Below are positions 1 to 11,103 of a stretch of DNA of 64,000 bases, one piece after another. Below the pieces are notes generated by a model that saw nothing but the letters and a program-made list of their open reading frames with translations, was not told the DNA's origin and searched no databases. Source of the DNA: Perkinsus chesapeaki. Its lineage: Eukaryota; Perkinsozoa; Perkinsida; Perkinsidae. The stretch lies in assembly GCA_013115145.1 (NCBI GenBank), contig JAAPAO010000002.1:186001-250000 (forward strand), written 5' to 3'. Position 1 is the stretch's first letter. Each line of letters begins with the position of its first letter. Position numbers and translations under genes: made by a program.

Positions 1-1
1 A

Positions 2-112
2 CACCATTCAACGGCAAATCGTAATTGGCATCCGGTGGAAATTCTCCTTGTCAGGAAACTCACTCCGTCAGAGATCGATGAGCATCTGAATGCGATCGCC
101 GAGAAAGACTAG
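2..112 (+). CDS. 3' end of an unidentified gene (partial)
   Basis: An open frame enters from the left edge and ends at a TAG at 110-112, giving 36 residues. The tail is amphipathic and ends in LNAIAEKD, which looks like the helical C-terminus of a longer protein. The first residues may still be intron, because the upstream sequence is missing. I do not recognise the family. It is the only plus-strand coding signal before the minus-strand dipeptidase cluster. Confidence 0.35.
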   Translation, partial: HHSTANRNWHPVEILLVRKLTPSEIDEHLNAIAEKD

Positions 113-601
113 GGGGTTAATGATATGATTGTTGGTTATTTTCACTGCGGAAGTGTTTCGAATATGCAATCAACTTGTGTTTTGTAGTGGGGTCCCATGG
201 TGTCCTCGGTCGCAAACTGCTTCGGCATCGTTTGACAAAATAGTCGCAGCCAACGGTGGTTTTGTGATTACGCCATTGGCACTGATTATAGCTAAAAATG
301 TTTGCCGAGCTTTGCAAGTAATCAGCGTCGTTGATATCATTCCCGAATGCAACGAATTTCGCTCACACATTCAAAGCCTTCAGACGCAAGTACGTAAAAG
401 GTCTGCCAAGTATGATGAAGGACAATGGTTTAATTGGACCAATTCACTGCAAATGCGTCTGACATGTCATTGCCAATACCAACTGCATTCAATGTAACTC
501 AAGTAAAGCTTTCAGCTTGAATTGAAACACAGTGCACTTAACGAGTATAACAAGAGAACAGTGGTATTTCCTGTTTCGCAGTTCGCAGTGCGCGACAAAC
601 T
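113..601. other. Spacer between convergent genes
   Basis: About 490 bp separate the convergent ends of the partial gene on the left and dipeptidase gene 1. The open frames here (for example 129-497, plus strand) carry no recognisable domain and no splice logic. I see no RNA gene. Confidence 0.4.
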
Positions 602-2905
602 CTACTCGGTAACAACGATCGCTTCAGCTTCGAAAGCCTGCGCTTTTCCTCTTCTGCGGATCTCATCGGCCTCGGCTTGACATTTAGCGTAGCGTCTCTT
701 CAAAGCCTTGAACTGCTTCTTTGAAGCAGCGAAATCACCATAGCCGGCGAGCTCGAGCCAGTCTGGAGACGGGCCGTAACCAACCTACCAGGCAAGACAG
801 TACAGATCTAAACGTACCAATCCTCCTCCCATACCTTGGTGTAGCCCCAATCAGTATAGCCATTCTGGTACTTTCCGAGCAGGGTAAACGTGAGATCAAA
901 CCAACGATTGGTGAGATCCTCGCAGAAAGCGGGCATTGCGGCCTCGAGCTCTGATAGACAAACCTCCTGTTTAGAACTCATGAGCTAGCCGAAGATGATA
1001 CCTTCGTCAGACTTCTCTAATACCATCATATCAAGCTCGCTCTCTACAGCCACTTGAGCTTTTCGAACATCTTCAATCATGTAGCGGTACTTCAAGTCCA
1101 TCACGTTCGAAACCGACAATACGGCCCACCACAAGGAACTGCGGTTGAACTCACCCTGCCATGCGTACTCCAGAGCCGGTATTGAAGTCTGATAAAGAGG
1201 CAACGATAAAATGCATACCCATATCAAAAGACCAATGAATTACCACAGCTTGCTGGGGTTTCACAACAATGGGGACATAAACGCTGGCATGAGGAGTACC
1301 TAAGAGAGATACTCCCGTAACACAGTGGGGTTTGCCGGACCATACCAGGAGCAAAGTAAATAACATTGGACTTGTTCTGGTAGGATACTGCAAAGTAGGA
1401 ATACTGTGTGCGATACAGTGAAATAGCACGCTCCCAGCCGCCGTACTTGAAGGAACTCTCAGCATCAGCACCATCGTACCTACAGCGCACGTTCCTCAGC
1501 ACAGAGAGCGGTGTAACTTACTACCTGTTGGGGGTGTTGAAAGCACCGCCGGCGATAGAGTTTTTGGTGAGATCATAAGGGGTCCCTTCGTAATGGTCCC
1601 GATAGAGACGCTTGAGGAAGTCTATGGTAACAGGCTCATCAGGCTCCACAGAGAAGGGATAGGTAGCTCTGTCCCATTCAACACCAAGCTCGGGATCTAG
1701 TTCGAGCGAAGGAGCGAACAGGGAAAGGCCTCTCCAGAGACGACGACCGGCATAGTACGGATGATCATACCTGCCGCAAGAATTCCTTCCACTCATCTAC
1801 AGTCGGCACTTACTCGCTCACGCTATAGACCCTGACGAAGTCTAGTTTGCCAGTTCCATCCCACCAGCCAAGTCTGAGAACACGCAATCTTTTTAAGAAC
1901 CGAACAAGCTTTTAATGTCTCCCCTATTACCTCTTCGCCACGTCGAAAATATTCTTAGAGAACATGAAGTTTTCAGAGTCATCGGCATCGATCTCGCGGA
2001 TTACGAAGACATTAGGTACCATCGTAGCGTGGCCCTTGGGAACCTTCTGGGCAGCCCACACCGCTCCCTTGCCAGTATCATCAGCCAGTATATGGAAGAC
2101 CCAGGCCTCGGTCTTGTCGGCAATGGTCAAAGCCTCTCCGGCTTCATTAATAGTGGTGGTGCCGTAGAAACCGTACTCCTCGGCAAGACCACCCATTGTC
2201 TCGATGGCACACCTAGCGGTAGCGCAGCGCTCCATAGCAATATCGGTGAGCTCGCCAACCCAGAGGAGTGCGCCATCAGTGTCCGATGTATCCTCTGAAG
2301 AAACAAAATTTTGGAGTCCCAAATAATCGTCCCTCGCTACTTCGGGGCTCAGCAGCCAAGCGGCCACTACAGCTGCTCTCTCCCATTGATAAACCAGCTT
2401 CATTCATAACACCATAAGCTGCATCCCAATAACCATAAGTGGTACCCTCAGGCATATCAATATATCCAATGGGTACACTAGGCTGTTGATCAGGAGATGC
2501 TGGAGCATAACTTGGTGCTCTGGAAGCATCCACAATCCTGGGGTAGTCGTCAGTCTGTTTGTAGACTGCTCTCTTCTCGCCCGCGGCGAACGTCTTGGGA
2601 GGTACATACCTGAGATTCCTGAGATCCTCCAGAAGAATCAAATCATCATAGCTTACACCATCCTAAAGTCAATCGGGCTGCCGTCCGCGCTGGTGCCGGA
2701 GATGCAACCTCCATCAATAGTAGCTGCACAATCAACAGCCATAGCAGTGCAGTGATCATGATCTTGGCGCACACGCTCTCTAGGAACCTGAAGGATACGT
2801 TGTGTGTATGGACTGGATATCGGTGGGCGCTTACGCTACCTCTAGGGTGGATCCTAAGGCCAACCCGAGTCCACTCAGAATAAGTGAAGAAATTCTGCGC
2901 ATCAT
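602..2905 (-). CDS. Secreted C69-type dipeptidase, copy 1 (11 exons)
   Basis: Exons (minus strand): 2905-2840, 2787-2657, 2609-2341, 2294-1931, 1873-1814, 1770-1525, 1479-1346, 1299-1244, 1188-1002, 950-835, 784-602. All junctions are GT-AG, every phase closes, and the product is 603 aa. Exon 1 encodes a signal peptide (MMRRISSLILSGLGLALGS). The N-terminal-nucleophile Cys of peptidase family C69 is Cys35 in DHDHC, followed by ATIDGGC and the downstream MGESSCSGRL motif. In this family (dipeptidase A-like) a propeptide is removed so that the Cys becomes the amino terminus and cleaves short peptides. A secreted or vacuolar site is inferred from the signal peptide. A CTCTTCAG acceptor-like site lies just upstream of the ATG. 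The copy is paralogous to the genes at 3325-5723 and 9343-11103. Confidence 0.85.
2357..2548 (-). repeat. Near-identical tract shared with 10669-10860
   Basis: This 192-nt stretch inside exon 3 of dipeptidase gene 1 differs from 10669-10860 of the intronless gene at about four positions by eye. Sequence on both sides falls to roughly three-quarters identity. The tract runs from the codons for YPRIVDAS to SSCSGRL. Confidence 0.85.
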
Positions 2906-3324
2906 GGTCAAAGGGAAAAAGGTACTGAAGAGATGTTACACATAAAACTTCAGCACTGACACGACGATGGAGCAGTCGTCTTCGAACGAAGTCGTACTAG
3001 CCACGGGTGATTGCAGTCGCACAAATGTACCACTTGGATAAGCTAGCTGATAGCTGGTGGTTTAATTATAATGAGATCGGTCGTGTGATATTCCGAATAA
3101 TATCTGGTGAGTTTTGGGGGACAACTGTACACAAGATTCTCTAGCCAAAGATCCGACCATGCACAGACGAAAACTATACCCAGAGGCGAGCTACCACAAT
3201 GCAATTCCGGCGTAGAAATACTGAAATACAGTAACTGTATAGCATAGGAAAGTCTAAAATTGGTAAATGAAGGTTCGGTTGAACTACCGTTCTTTAAGAA
3301 ACAATTGCGAGCATTCTGCGATAT

Positions 3325-5723
3325 TTATTCGTCTCTATGACGGATGGCATCGGCCACTCCCTGAGCCTTAACATAGCGCTCCCTTAGGCCGTCGAACTGT
3401 TGCTTAGTAGCGTCAAACTTGTCGAAGCAGGCTGCCTTCAACCAGCCAGTTCCGGGGCCGTAGCCGGCCTGAGAATGAACATCACTGGATTCCGAAACAA
3501 GAACACTAATCTACTTTAGCATAGCCCCAGTCGGTGTATCCATTCTGATATTTGCCTAAGAGCGTATAGTGAAGCTTGAACCAGCGGCGGGTGAGGTCGT
3601 CGCATATCGCGGGGGTTTCCTTTTCGACCTCTGAGAACAGCCGAGATGACGACCGATTACTGAAATAACAGCAATAACCTTCAGGCGATTTTGTCTTCAT
3701 CATCTTGTCGAGTTCGTCTTCAGCTTCCTTCTGAGCTTTCTGAACATCCTTCACCATGTAGCACCATTTCAAGTCCATGGTATTGGACACGCTCAGAACT
3801 GCCCACCATAAGGACTTTTCGTTGAACTCACCCTGCCAGGTATTCTCTAGTGCTGGAATAGAAGTCTAAAAATGGTATGAGGAATCGATGAGGATTAGCA
3901 TGAAACTTACCACAGTTGGATTGGGCATTACAACAATAGGGACGAAGACGCTTGCGTGAGGGGCACCTGACCGTTGCGCTGATACGAATGGAAGAGTTTA
4001 CGCCTACCAATGGCGAAATGAAGGACGCCGGGCTTTCCCTTGTATGCAACAGCGATGTAGGCATACTGCGTCCGGAATAGAGATATCGCTCTCTCCCAGG
4101 CACCGTACTTCACGGAGTTTTCAGCCTCAGATTCAGCGTATCTAGTAGAGGTTAAAGATGCAAATGAAGCAATAGTCCGGCATACCTGTTGGGAGTTCTG
4201 AACGGGCCACCAGAAGTCACGTGGTTGGTAAGGTCATATTTGGTACCCTCCATATGATCACGGTACAGATGCCTCATCTGGTCCAAGGTGATCGGCTTAT
4301 CGGGCTTCACAGAGAAGGGATAGGTCGGACAATCGACTTCAACGCCAAGCTTAGGATCGAAGTTTTGTGAAGGTGCCCATAGGGAGAAGGCCCTCCACAA
4401 ACGACGTCCTGCGTAGTAAGGATGGTTGTACCTACCAGGAAGCTTGGGTGGATGGGACTGGAGCAAGACCGCGTACTCGCCAACGCTGAATGTCCTGGTA
4501 AAGTCCAGTAGACCGATACCATCCCACCAGCCCAATCTGAAAGGAGGTCAGTCCTTGTGTATCGAAAGAGCATCCGAGCCCACCTGTTAGCAACATCGTA
4601 CATGTTCTTTGAGAATATAAAATTCTCGCTATCCTTGGGGTCGATACCACGAATAACGAAAACGTTAGGCACAATAGTGGCGTGACCCTTCGGAACCTTC
4701 TCGGCAGCCCAGACAGCCCCCTTTCCGGTATCGTCAGCAAGCACATGGAAGACCCATGCCTCGTCGCCGTCAGCGACGGTCAACGCTTCACCAGCTTCCT
4801 CAACTTCAGTGGTGCCATAGAAGCCATGTTCTTCGGCTAAGCGGCCCATGGTCTCGATGGCCCCACGGGCAGTACTGCATAGCTCTAGTGCAACACTGGC
4901 GAGTTCTCCGATCCAGAAGAGCGCACCATTGGCGTCTTCATCTGAACGAAGTAGACATGTCAGAGCCAACGTTTCGGCTTCTGGTATACTTACCCACAGG
5001 AAGGGAAGTCAAGCGACCACTGCAGCTGCTTTCACCCATACACACGCCTGCTTCGTTCATCAGGCCATATGCGGCTTCCCAGTAACCATAGGTCTTCCCC
5101 TCAGGCATGTCGATATACCCTATGGGCTTGCTGAGCTCCTGCTTCGGGTTGGCAGGGGCATAACTAGGGGCCCTCTCAGGATCGACGATCCGAGGGTACG
5201 ACTGGAACTGCTTGTAGATCGCTCTTCTCCCGTTAGGGCCATAAGTCTTAGGAGGTATATACCTGGCAAAGGGAACTCACAGCACTCCTCTACATGATTG
5301 ATGCCATAACATACACTAAGCGAAAATCCATGGGAGTGCCATCGGCACTAGTAGCCGCGATGCAGCCCCCGTCTGCAGTGGCCGATCCATCTACAGCTGT
5401 AGCGGTACAGTGGCCTCTTTGTAAAAAGTCACCAGAAACACTCATTTTTCAAGATTACAGGAACTAGATAGAACTGAGCGAGAATTCCCTCTGGTACTGC
5501 GCAAGGACTTCGGCGAATTCGACGGAGGTGTAGAATGCTGGGGCGATACACTTGTTACTTATATTGATGTAACACATGCCCCAAAAGCCTACACCAAACG
5601 ATTATCCAAGGGACTGCCATCAGCGCTAGTGGCAGCTATGCAGCCACCATCGGCGGTCGCCGCACAGTCGACAGCGACTGCTGTGCAATTGCCGCTTTGC
5701 AAAAAATTTGAGGACTTTGCCAT
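3325..5723 (-). CDS. C69-type dipeptidase, copy 2, with two alternative first exons
   Basis: Exons: 5445-5315 (first exon b) or 5723-5593 (first exon a), then 5262-4994, 4941-4584, 4536-4477, 4431-4186, 4141-4008, 3966-3911, 3865-3679, 3630-3515, 3468-3325. The product is 566 aa. Exon sizes 131, 269, 60, 246, 134, 56, 187 and 116 equal those of copy 1, and only 358 vs 364 and the last exon differ. Both first exons carry their own ATG, end in phase 2 and place the predicted nucleophile at Cys13 (RGHC or SGNC). Neither encodes an obvious signal peptide, unlike copies 1 and 3, so this enzyme may be cytosolic, or a leader exon may have been missed. The donor of exon 3865-3679 is the weak GTTATT. 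Same hydrolase role as copy 1. Confidence 0.82.
5315..5445 (-). other. Alternative first exon b of dipeptidase copy 2
   Basis: This 131-nt exon begins at ATG 5445 and ends in phase 2 before GTATGTT. It encodes MSVSGDFLQRGHC and the conserved TADGGCIAATSADG block. The second conserved Cys of the VDCAATADG motif is Gly here (VDGSATADG), while the predicted nucleophile Cys13 is kept. Confidence 0.7.
5593..5723 (-). other. Alternative first exon a of dipeptidase copy 2
   Basis: A second 131-nt exon starts at ATG 5723 and ends in phase 2 before GTAGGC. It encodes MAKSSNFLQSGNC and keeps the VDCAATADGGC motif. No other dipeptidase exons lie between it and exon b, so it can only be used by splicing over exon b to 5262, or it is a dead duplicate. 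Its frame is intact. Confidence 0.65.
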
Positions 5724-6003
5724 TCCGAAAGAGCGAAGATAACTTCTGAAGAAATGACAGTAGGATGTCGCGGACTAATTCCCATTAGGATTAGCGGTGC
5801 TCGCGAAGCAGGGGACAGCCGACACAAAGAGTGACTAATTTGTTTTAATGTCGCACAACCATTGGACTTGTCGATAATATCACGTTTTGTATGTTTTGGC
5901 CATTCATAAAGACGATGGGGATAGTGCGTTGCCCAGTGAACACAAAAGTCTGTTACAATATGTACAAGAAAGCGTGAAATAAAGATATGCATGAGTAGCA
6001 AAA

Positions 6004-9000
6004 TCAGCGTGTCATGGTATACTTTATGTTCTTCGGGGCTTCAGGTAGCTCCCAAAGAGGGTCTAGGCCGCCGGAAGGTGCCTTCAGGGAGCCCTCCATC
6101 GAGGGACTGCTGTGGTGGCTGCTATACTCCGATGAAGTTGAAAGATGCGACTGAAATGAGTACGATGAAAATTGTATGAAGCATTGTGTAGCCGCTACTT
6201 GGCAATCCATTCGATGGGAAGTTACTCCTTGAGGAACGATTTCGGTTTTAGAACATGTCACTAGTGAATAGTCTCCCCGGGTGCCGATAGCCGAAGAAGT
6301 TGCAGCCTTCAGCATATCAGGAGGCAGAGAGATCAGCGGGGTTGACAAGTCCACATTTCCGAGATCCGATACGCTGCTTTGGCTTGTGAGTAACGAGGAA
6401 AGTTTCTCGGACAATTCTGCATCAGCGCCAGCCTAAGAAGGAGGATCAGCCAAGCAAAGCGTTTTGACTGACAGCAAACTACCAGAGTATCCATAACATG
6501 TGTTATGAGTTCGGACTCGGAGTCGAAGGAAACATCAAGAGCACGACGGTGTTTTTTAGTTAGAGCTCGCATCGCGGGAAGGGCTTCAATATAGGCCTGA
6601 TGTCTCACCATGCCTATGGAGCAAAAGAGCGACACTCCAGGCATACCCGAGCCGTCTCCTCTGAGGCTTGCATTTTCTCATTATTTGTCATGAAATATAG
6701 AACTGACCATATACCGTCGAGGGTAAGATCAGGCCGAGAACAAGCAAGCTGAAACCAAGTTTCCAACATCCTTCTACTCTACAAAAACTGTGATGCATAC
6801 CTCAATGATGGGCTTCGTTGTTGCCAACGTGCCATTTCCCTCGGAAGAATCATGGCCCGCAGTGGAATACTTGGCAACAATCCACATGGTGCAACGTAGA
6901 AAATGTGGGCAAGATAAGGCCCAATTTTGCACAGATTCGACGGTCTAATACCACAGTGACGTATTATAAGCAGCAAGTTGTCAGTACCTCGGAATATTCT
7001 GGGAAGAAAGCGCCTTGGGAGCCCCTAGTCGAGGACGCAGCGGACTTTAGTATTGATACAGCCAGCTTCACGCCATACGCACGTACCTATGTTTCCGAAT
7101 ATAATTTGGTATCTTATGGATAGGGTGCCTCCTCCACGCTGTCGCATATGTCCATGAATTGCCTTGCTATTTCTTTGCCAGTTTCCTCGTAACCAGCTGC
7201 CTTTGCTCCGCATTTAACGAGAGTGAGTAAATACCAACCAAAGTCCTCAACTAGAGCGTACCGGTCTCTCGAGCACAACTGTCGGGAGGGAGCTGTGTAA
7301 GCCGTAGTATGTCTGCACTCACTTCGAGGATCGTCTTAACAAAGTCATCTTTCATCTCATCGCGTGTTCCTTCAGTGTCGCTGAGCTCGGCACCTGAGGT
7401 AACGTTTCTACTGGCCAAAGCAAGCACATGGTGCTCTCCTGGCCAACTACTCATTTTATCGATCCGGGAAAGGAGAGAATCGACTATTGCCTGGAGATTC
7501 TCGCCAGAGATGATTAGGTTTAGGATTCTTAAGCATATGCGCCTGTCAAAGTGAAGACACTCACACGTTAACCGTTGACTGTGAAGCTTGACCACCTGAT
7601 AGACTTGTCGTAAACATCTTGCAGCCCTTCTACGATGAAGGGGTGCCAGAGACCTTCCTGAGATTTTATGTCACCGCCACTCCGGCATCTCTGGAGGTAT
7701 CTGGCGACCGAAGCATTCACGTGGAAATCAAGATCGGACTAGCCTACGTTTCCAACATGCGAAGACCGAGAAAACGCAGGTTGCGATCGACGCTTGTCAG
7801 CAAGTCCTTAAGTCTAGGAAGGCACTCCTTATCGAGAGCCTCGTGGTCAAGGGGTAAGAACTGGAGTCCCGTGCTCATGCATTCGACTTCAACGGATTTC
7901 GCCTTCGTGTTTTGCAGCAAGTTGAGCAGAGGTTTCACCTAGAACATGCATGCAAGAGGAAGCCTGCTCGTTTGACACCAGTTTCCCGGGTAGCCTTTCC
8001 TCAACGGGGCACAACAGCTGGAACAACTTTAGAAGCTTTATAGTCAGCCAGTTGTTTCGGGTGTTAACCAGAAGATGCCAAAGCTGTGGTACAAGAATCT
8101 ACCAGAATCAAAACCGTCTACTTCGCCTCGTTGCAGAAGTGACTGGCTACGAGACAATTCCTCGGGCTCCTCGCAGCAATTTCAGTCACGGCTGTCACAG
8201 TCGCAGTGAGAACGCCTTGGTCTTCATCAGCAAGCAGATCTCTAAGCAAAGTAGTGTGCTTCCGAGTAGCAAGCCCTATTTAACACCTGAACTTCGGAAA
8301 GGCAGCGTGTAGGAGCTGGGGGTATTTCTCGCATAGCCGGAACAGGCATAGGACCACCTTCTTCCTTAGATAGGGATTAGGTGTAGCTAGCAGTTTCATA
8401 ACCTGCGAATTGCTCGACACTCCATACAGGGAACACAAGTGCAACTTCGTGTTCGCCAACGTCTCTGGCCATGTCCTGTGTGGCTATGCAGGAAAGGGTC
8501 GAGACGTAAACACCTTTCTCAACTGCGGAAGATCGCGGATTAGACAGACCCTGCTGGGGCACCGGTAGTGTAGTTGTGTGAATACTAGTTACCTTCTTAA
8601 ACAGGTTAACAGCTAGCAATGCGGCATCGGTATTCGAGTCGAAAGAAATGCACGCGCAAAGAAATCCTGGCCGCTTCACTTGTAGAGAATTCGCAGACAT
8701 GACCTGTGACGAACACAGTAAACAGGAAAAACAGACCACACGTACCTCAAGCGCTTCGAATGCCAGTGATGATAGGTCGTAACCTTGGGAGCAGAGCTGG
8801 ACAGAACCCAGTCAACATTCGGTTGATATCTGCCCCCAATGCCTACATATGCAGCTTTGAGAACTGCAGTGCTCTTCACAGCCATGTCCTGTTGTTGCAC
8901 TTCCATCTGGACTTCCCCAATGCACTGAGTTATGAACGTCTTGTCGCCTCCAGCCGCCCCCTGCTGTCGGGCCCTGATACCTTTGACCATGGTGGTCAAA

Positions 9001-9017
9001 TCTTTCTGTTGGAACAT
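6004..9017 (-). CDS. AP3D1: AP-3 adaptor complex delta subunit (spliced)
   Basis: The N-terminus MFQQKDLTTMVKGIRARQQG is the adaptin start typical of AP-3 delta, followed by ITQCIGEVQ and HEAT/ARM helices such as GYDLSSLAFEALEVMS, RNNWLTIKLLKLFQLL and NLRFLGLRMLETYL. Exons: 9017-8847, 8796-8746, 8703-8446, 8402-8287, 8241-8151, 8098-7979, 7938-7748, 7700-7596, 7542 to about 7310 or 7262, 7250-7138, 7086-6988, 6944-6801, 6778-6715, a 12-14 nt microexon near 6650, about 6613-6483, 6432-6199, 6150-6004. AP-3 is known to sort cargo from Golgi or endosomes to lysosome-related organelles. The protein is roughly 750-780 aa, shorter than animal delta, and lacks the long Lys-rich C-terminal region. 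Two junctions (near 7262 and 6650) are uncertain. Confidence 0.85.
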
Positions 9018-9342
9018 GTTGTAGCAAGCTATCAATAGCTACATTTACCGTTCATTGCATCTACACCTGCTCCCACTAAGAACAACGCGACACTTTCGAC
9101 TACGCTTAGGAGCGGGAGCTCCTACTAAGCAAGGATCTTGTCCAAACCAATATTTGGCGTATAACATAGTGAAAGTGAGAGACAGCGCCTAGTCGGCGCA
9201 AAGAAGCACTGCTCAGAAGCAGTTGGCTATTCGAGGAGCGATCCATTAGGATCATCACTAAATGACTCAGAAATAGATAAGTATCACATAAGTGTTACAT
9301 CTTATAGCTAAAGATCAGAATAAACAATACAGCAAAACATTT
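9018..9342. other. Spacer between AP-3 delta and dipeptidase copy 3
   Basis: About 325 bp holding the AP-3 delta upstream region and the 3' flank of the intronless dipeptidase. I see no ORF with domain support and no RNA gene. Confidence 0.4.
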
Positions 9343-11103
9343 TTACGCGCCAATAGCGGCGACACGAATTTCATCGGCTTCCTTCTGAGTCTCCGTGTAA
9401 CGATGCCTGAGTTCAGCAAACTGCTCAGGGGTAGCGTTGAAGTCTTGGAATCCGGCAGCACGTAGCCACTCAGATGAAGGGCCATAGCCGACCTGCGTGT
9501 AGCCCCAGTCAGAGTAGCCATTCTGGTACTTGCCGAGCAGAGTGTAGTGCAGATTTAGCCACTTCTCAGTAACGTAGTCTCCGAACTCGGCCGTTTGGGC
9601 CTCGACTTCATCAGGGGTTTGAGTAGCCATCATCACATCGACTTGGTGTTCGATCTCGTACTGGGCCTTCCTGACATCGTTAATCATATACATGTACTTG
9701 AGATCCATAACATTAGAGACGGTCTCACTCGCCCACCAGAGAGACTTACTGCTGAACTCTCCTTGCCAAGCATTTTCGAGCGCAGGGATCGACTGCACCG
9801 TCGGATTATGCTTGACGATAATAGGGATGTAGACGCTAGCATGGGGAGTCATGGGAGCAAAGTAGATAACATTGTAGTCTTTGTACGTAACAGCAATGTA
9901 AGAATACATAGTACGATAGAGAGAAATTGCTCGTTCCCAAGCACCGTGTTGGAAAGTAGCTTCAGCTCGACCGCCGGCATACCTATTAGGGGTCTTGAAC
10001 GGACCACCAGCAACGACATGACGGGTAAGGTCGTAGTCAGTGCCTTCCATGTGATCTCTATAGAGACGCTTCATGAAGTCGATGGTTACGGGCTCATCGG
10101 GCTGCACTGAGAACGGATAAGTAGGATGGTCCCACTCAACACCTAAGGTAGGGTCGAGATTGAGAGAAGGGGCAAATAGTGAGAGGCCTCTCCACACACG
10201 ACGACCAGAGTAGTAGGGGTTGTTGTACTCGCTGACACTGTACGTGGCTGCGAAGTCGAGAAGACCTTCACCATTCCACCAGCCAAGTCTCAAAGCAATA
10301 TCGAAGATGTTGTCGGAGAACATGAAGTTGTCGCCATCTGTAGGATCGATTTCCCGGATAACGAAGACGTTCGGGACGATAGTGGCATGGCCCTTAGGGA
10401 CTCGCTCAGCAGCCCAAACGGCTCCTTCAGCGGTATCATCTCCCAAAATATGGAACACCCAGACTTCGGTGCCATCGGCAATAGTGAGAGCTTCGCCGGC
10501 TTCCTTCACGCCAACAGAGCCATAGAAACCGTGCTCCTCAGCAAGCTTGCCCATAGTCTGGATAGCACATCTAGCGGTGGAACATACTTCAAGAGCAATA
10601 TCTGATAACTCGCCGACCCAGAACAATGCACCGCTGCCGTTGGGGCCATCTCCTTTAGGAACGGAGCTCAAGCGGCCACTACAGCTGCTCTCTCCCATTG
10701 ATAAGCCAGCTTCATTCATAACACCATAAGCTGCATCCCAATAACCATAAGTGGTACCCTCAGGCATATCAATATATCCAATAGGTACACTAGGCTGTTG
10801 ATCAGGGGATGCTGGAGCATAACTTGGTGCTCTGGAAGCATCCACAATCCTCGGGTAGTCCTGGTTCTGCTTGTAGACAGCTCTCTTCTCGCCAGGACCA
10901 TAAGTCTTGGGAGGAACATACACCATCCGGAAATCCAAGGGGCTTCCATCAGCACTAGTTGCTGCTATGCAACCACCATCAGCAGTAGCAGCACAGTCGA
11001 CGGCAGTAGCCGTACAGTGGTCATGATCTAAACGGTCACGAGGGGGTTCTATGGCGGCACTGAGACCTGCCGACGCCAAAAGAGCTAGTGTGAATGGGAG
11101 CAT
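9343..11103 (-). CDS. Secreted C69-type dipeptidase, copy 3, intronless
   Basis: One uninterrupted frame of 586 aa. I start at ATG 11103 because MLPFTLALLASAGLSA is a clean signal peptide. The frame stays open to an ATG at 11262, but that extension reads through TTTTATTTTCCACAG, an acceptor-like site one base before the chosen ATG. Predicted nucleophile Cys30 (DHDHC), ATADGGCIAATSADG and MGESSCSGRL are all present. It covers every exon of copies 1 and 2 with no intron, as expected for a retroposed copy. It should cleave dipeptides or short peptides in a secretory or vacuolar compartment. It shares a 192-bp nearly identical tract with copy 1. Confidence 0.9.
   Translation of the reverse strand: MLPFTLALLASAGLSAAIEPPRDRLDHDHCTATAVDCAATADGGCIAATSADGSPLDFRMVYVPPKTYGPGEKRAVYKQNQDYPRIVDASRAPSYAPASPDQQPSVPIGYIDMPEGTTYGYWDAAYGVMNEAGLSMGESSCSGRLSSVPKGDGPNGSGALFWVGELSDIALEVCSTARCAIQTMGKLAEEHGFYGSVGVKEAGEALTIADGTEVWVFHILGDDTAEGAVWAAERVPKGHATIVPNVFVIREIDPTDGDNFMFSDNIFDIALRLGWWNGEGLLDFAATYSVSEYNNPYYSGRRVWRGLSLFAPSLNLDPTLGVEWDHPTYPFSVQPDEPVTIDFMKRLYRDHMEGTDYDLTRHVVAGGPFKTPNRYAGGRAEATFQHGAWERAISLYRTMYSYIAVTYKDYNVIYFAPMTPHASVYIPIIVKHNPTVQSIPALENAWQGEFSSKSLWWASETVSNVMDLKYMYMINDVRKAQYEIEHQVDVMMATQTPDEVEAQTAEFGDYVTEKWLNLHYTLLGKYQNGYSDWGYTQVGYGPSSEWLRAAGFQDFNATPEQFAELRHRYTETQKEADEIRVAAIGA
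10669..10860 (-). repeat. Near-identical tract shared with 2357-2548
   Basis: Partner of the tract in exon 3 of dipeptidase copy 1: same length, 192 nt, about four mismatches by eye. It lies entirely inside coding sequence of the intronless copy and is collinear, with no indels. Confidence 0.85.

Noticed and set aside
9595-10110. 171-codon plus-strand frame opposite dipeptidase copy 3
   Set aside because: It is a shadow of the well-supported minus-strand coding frame.
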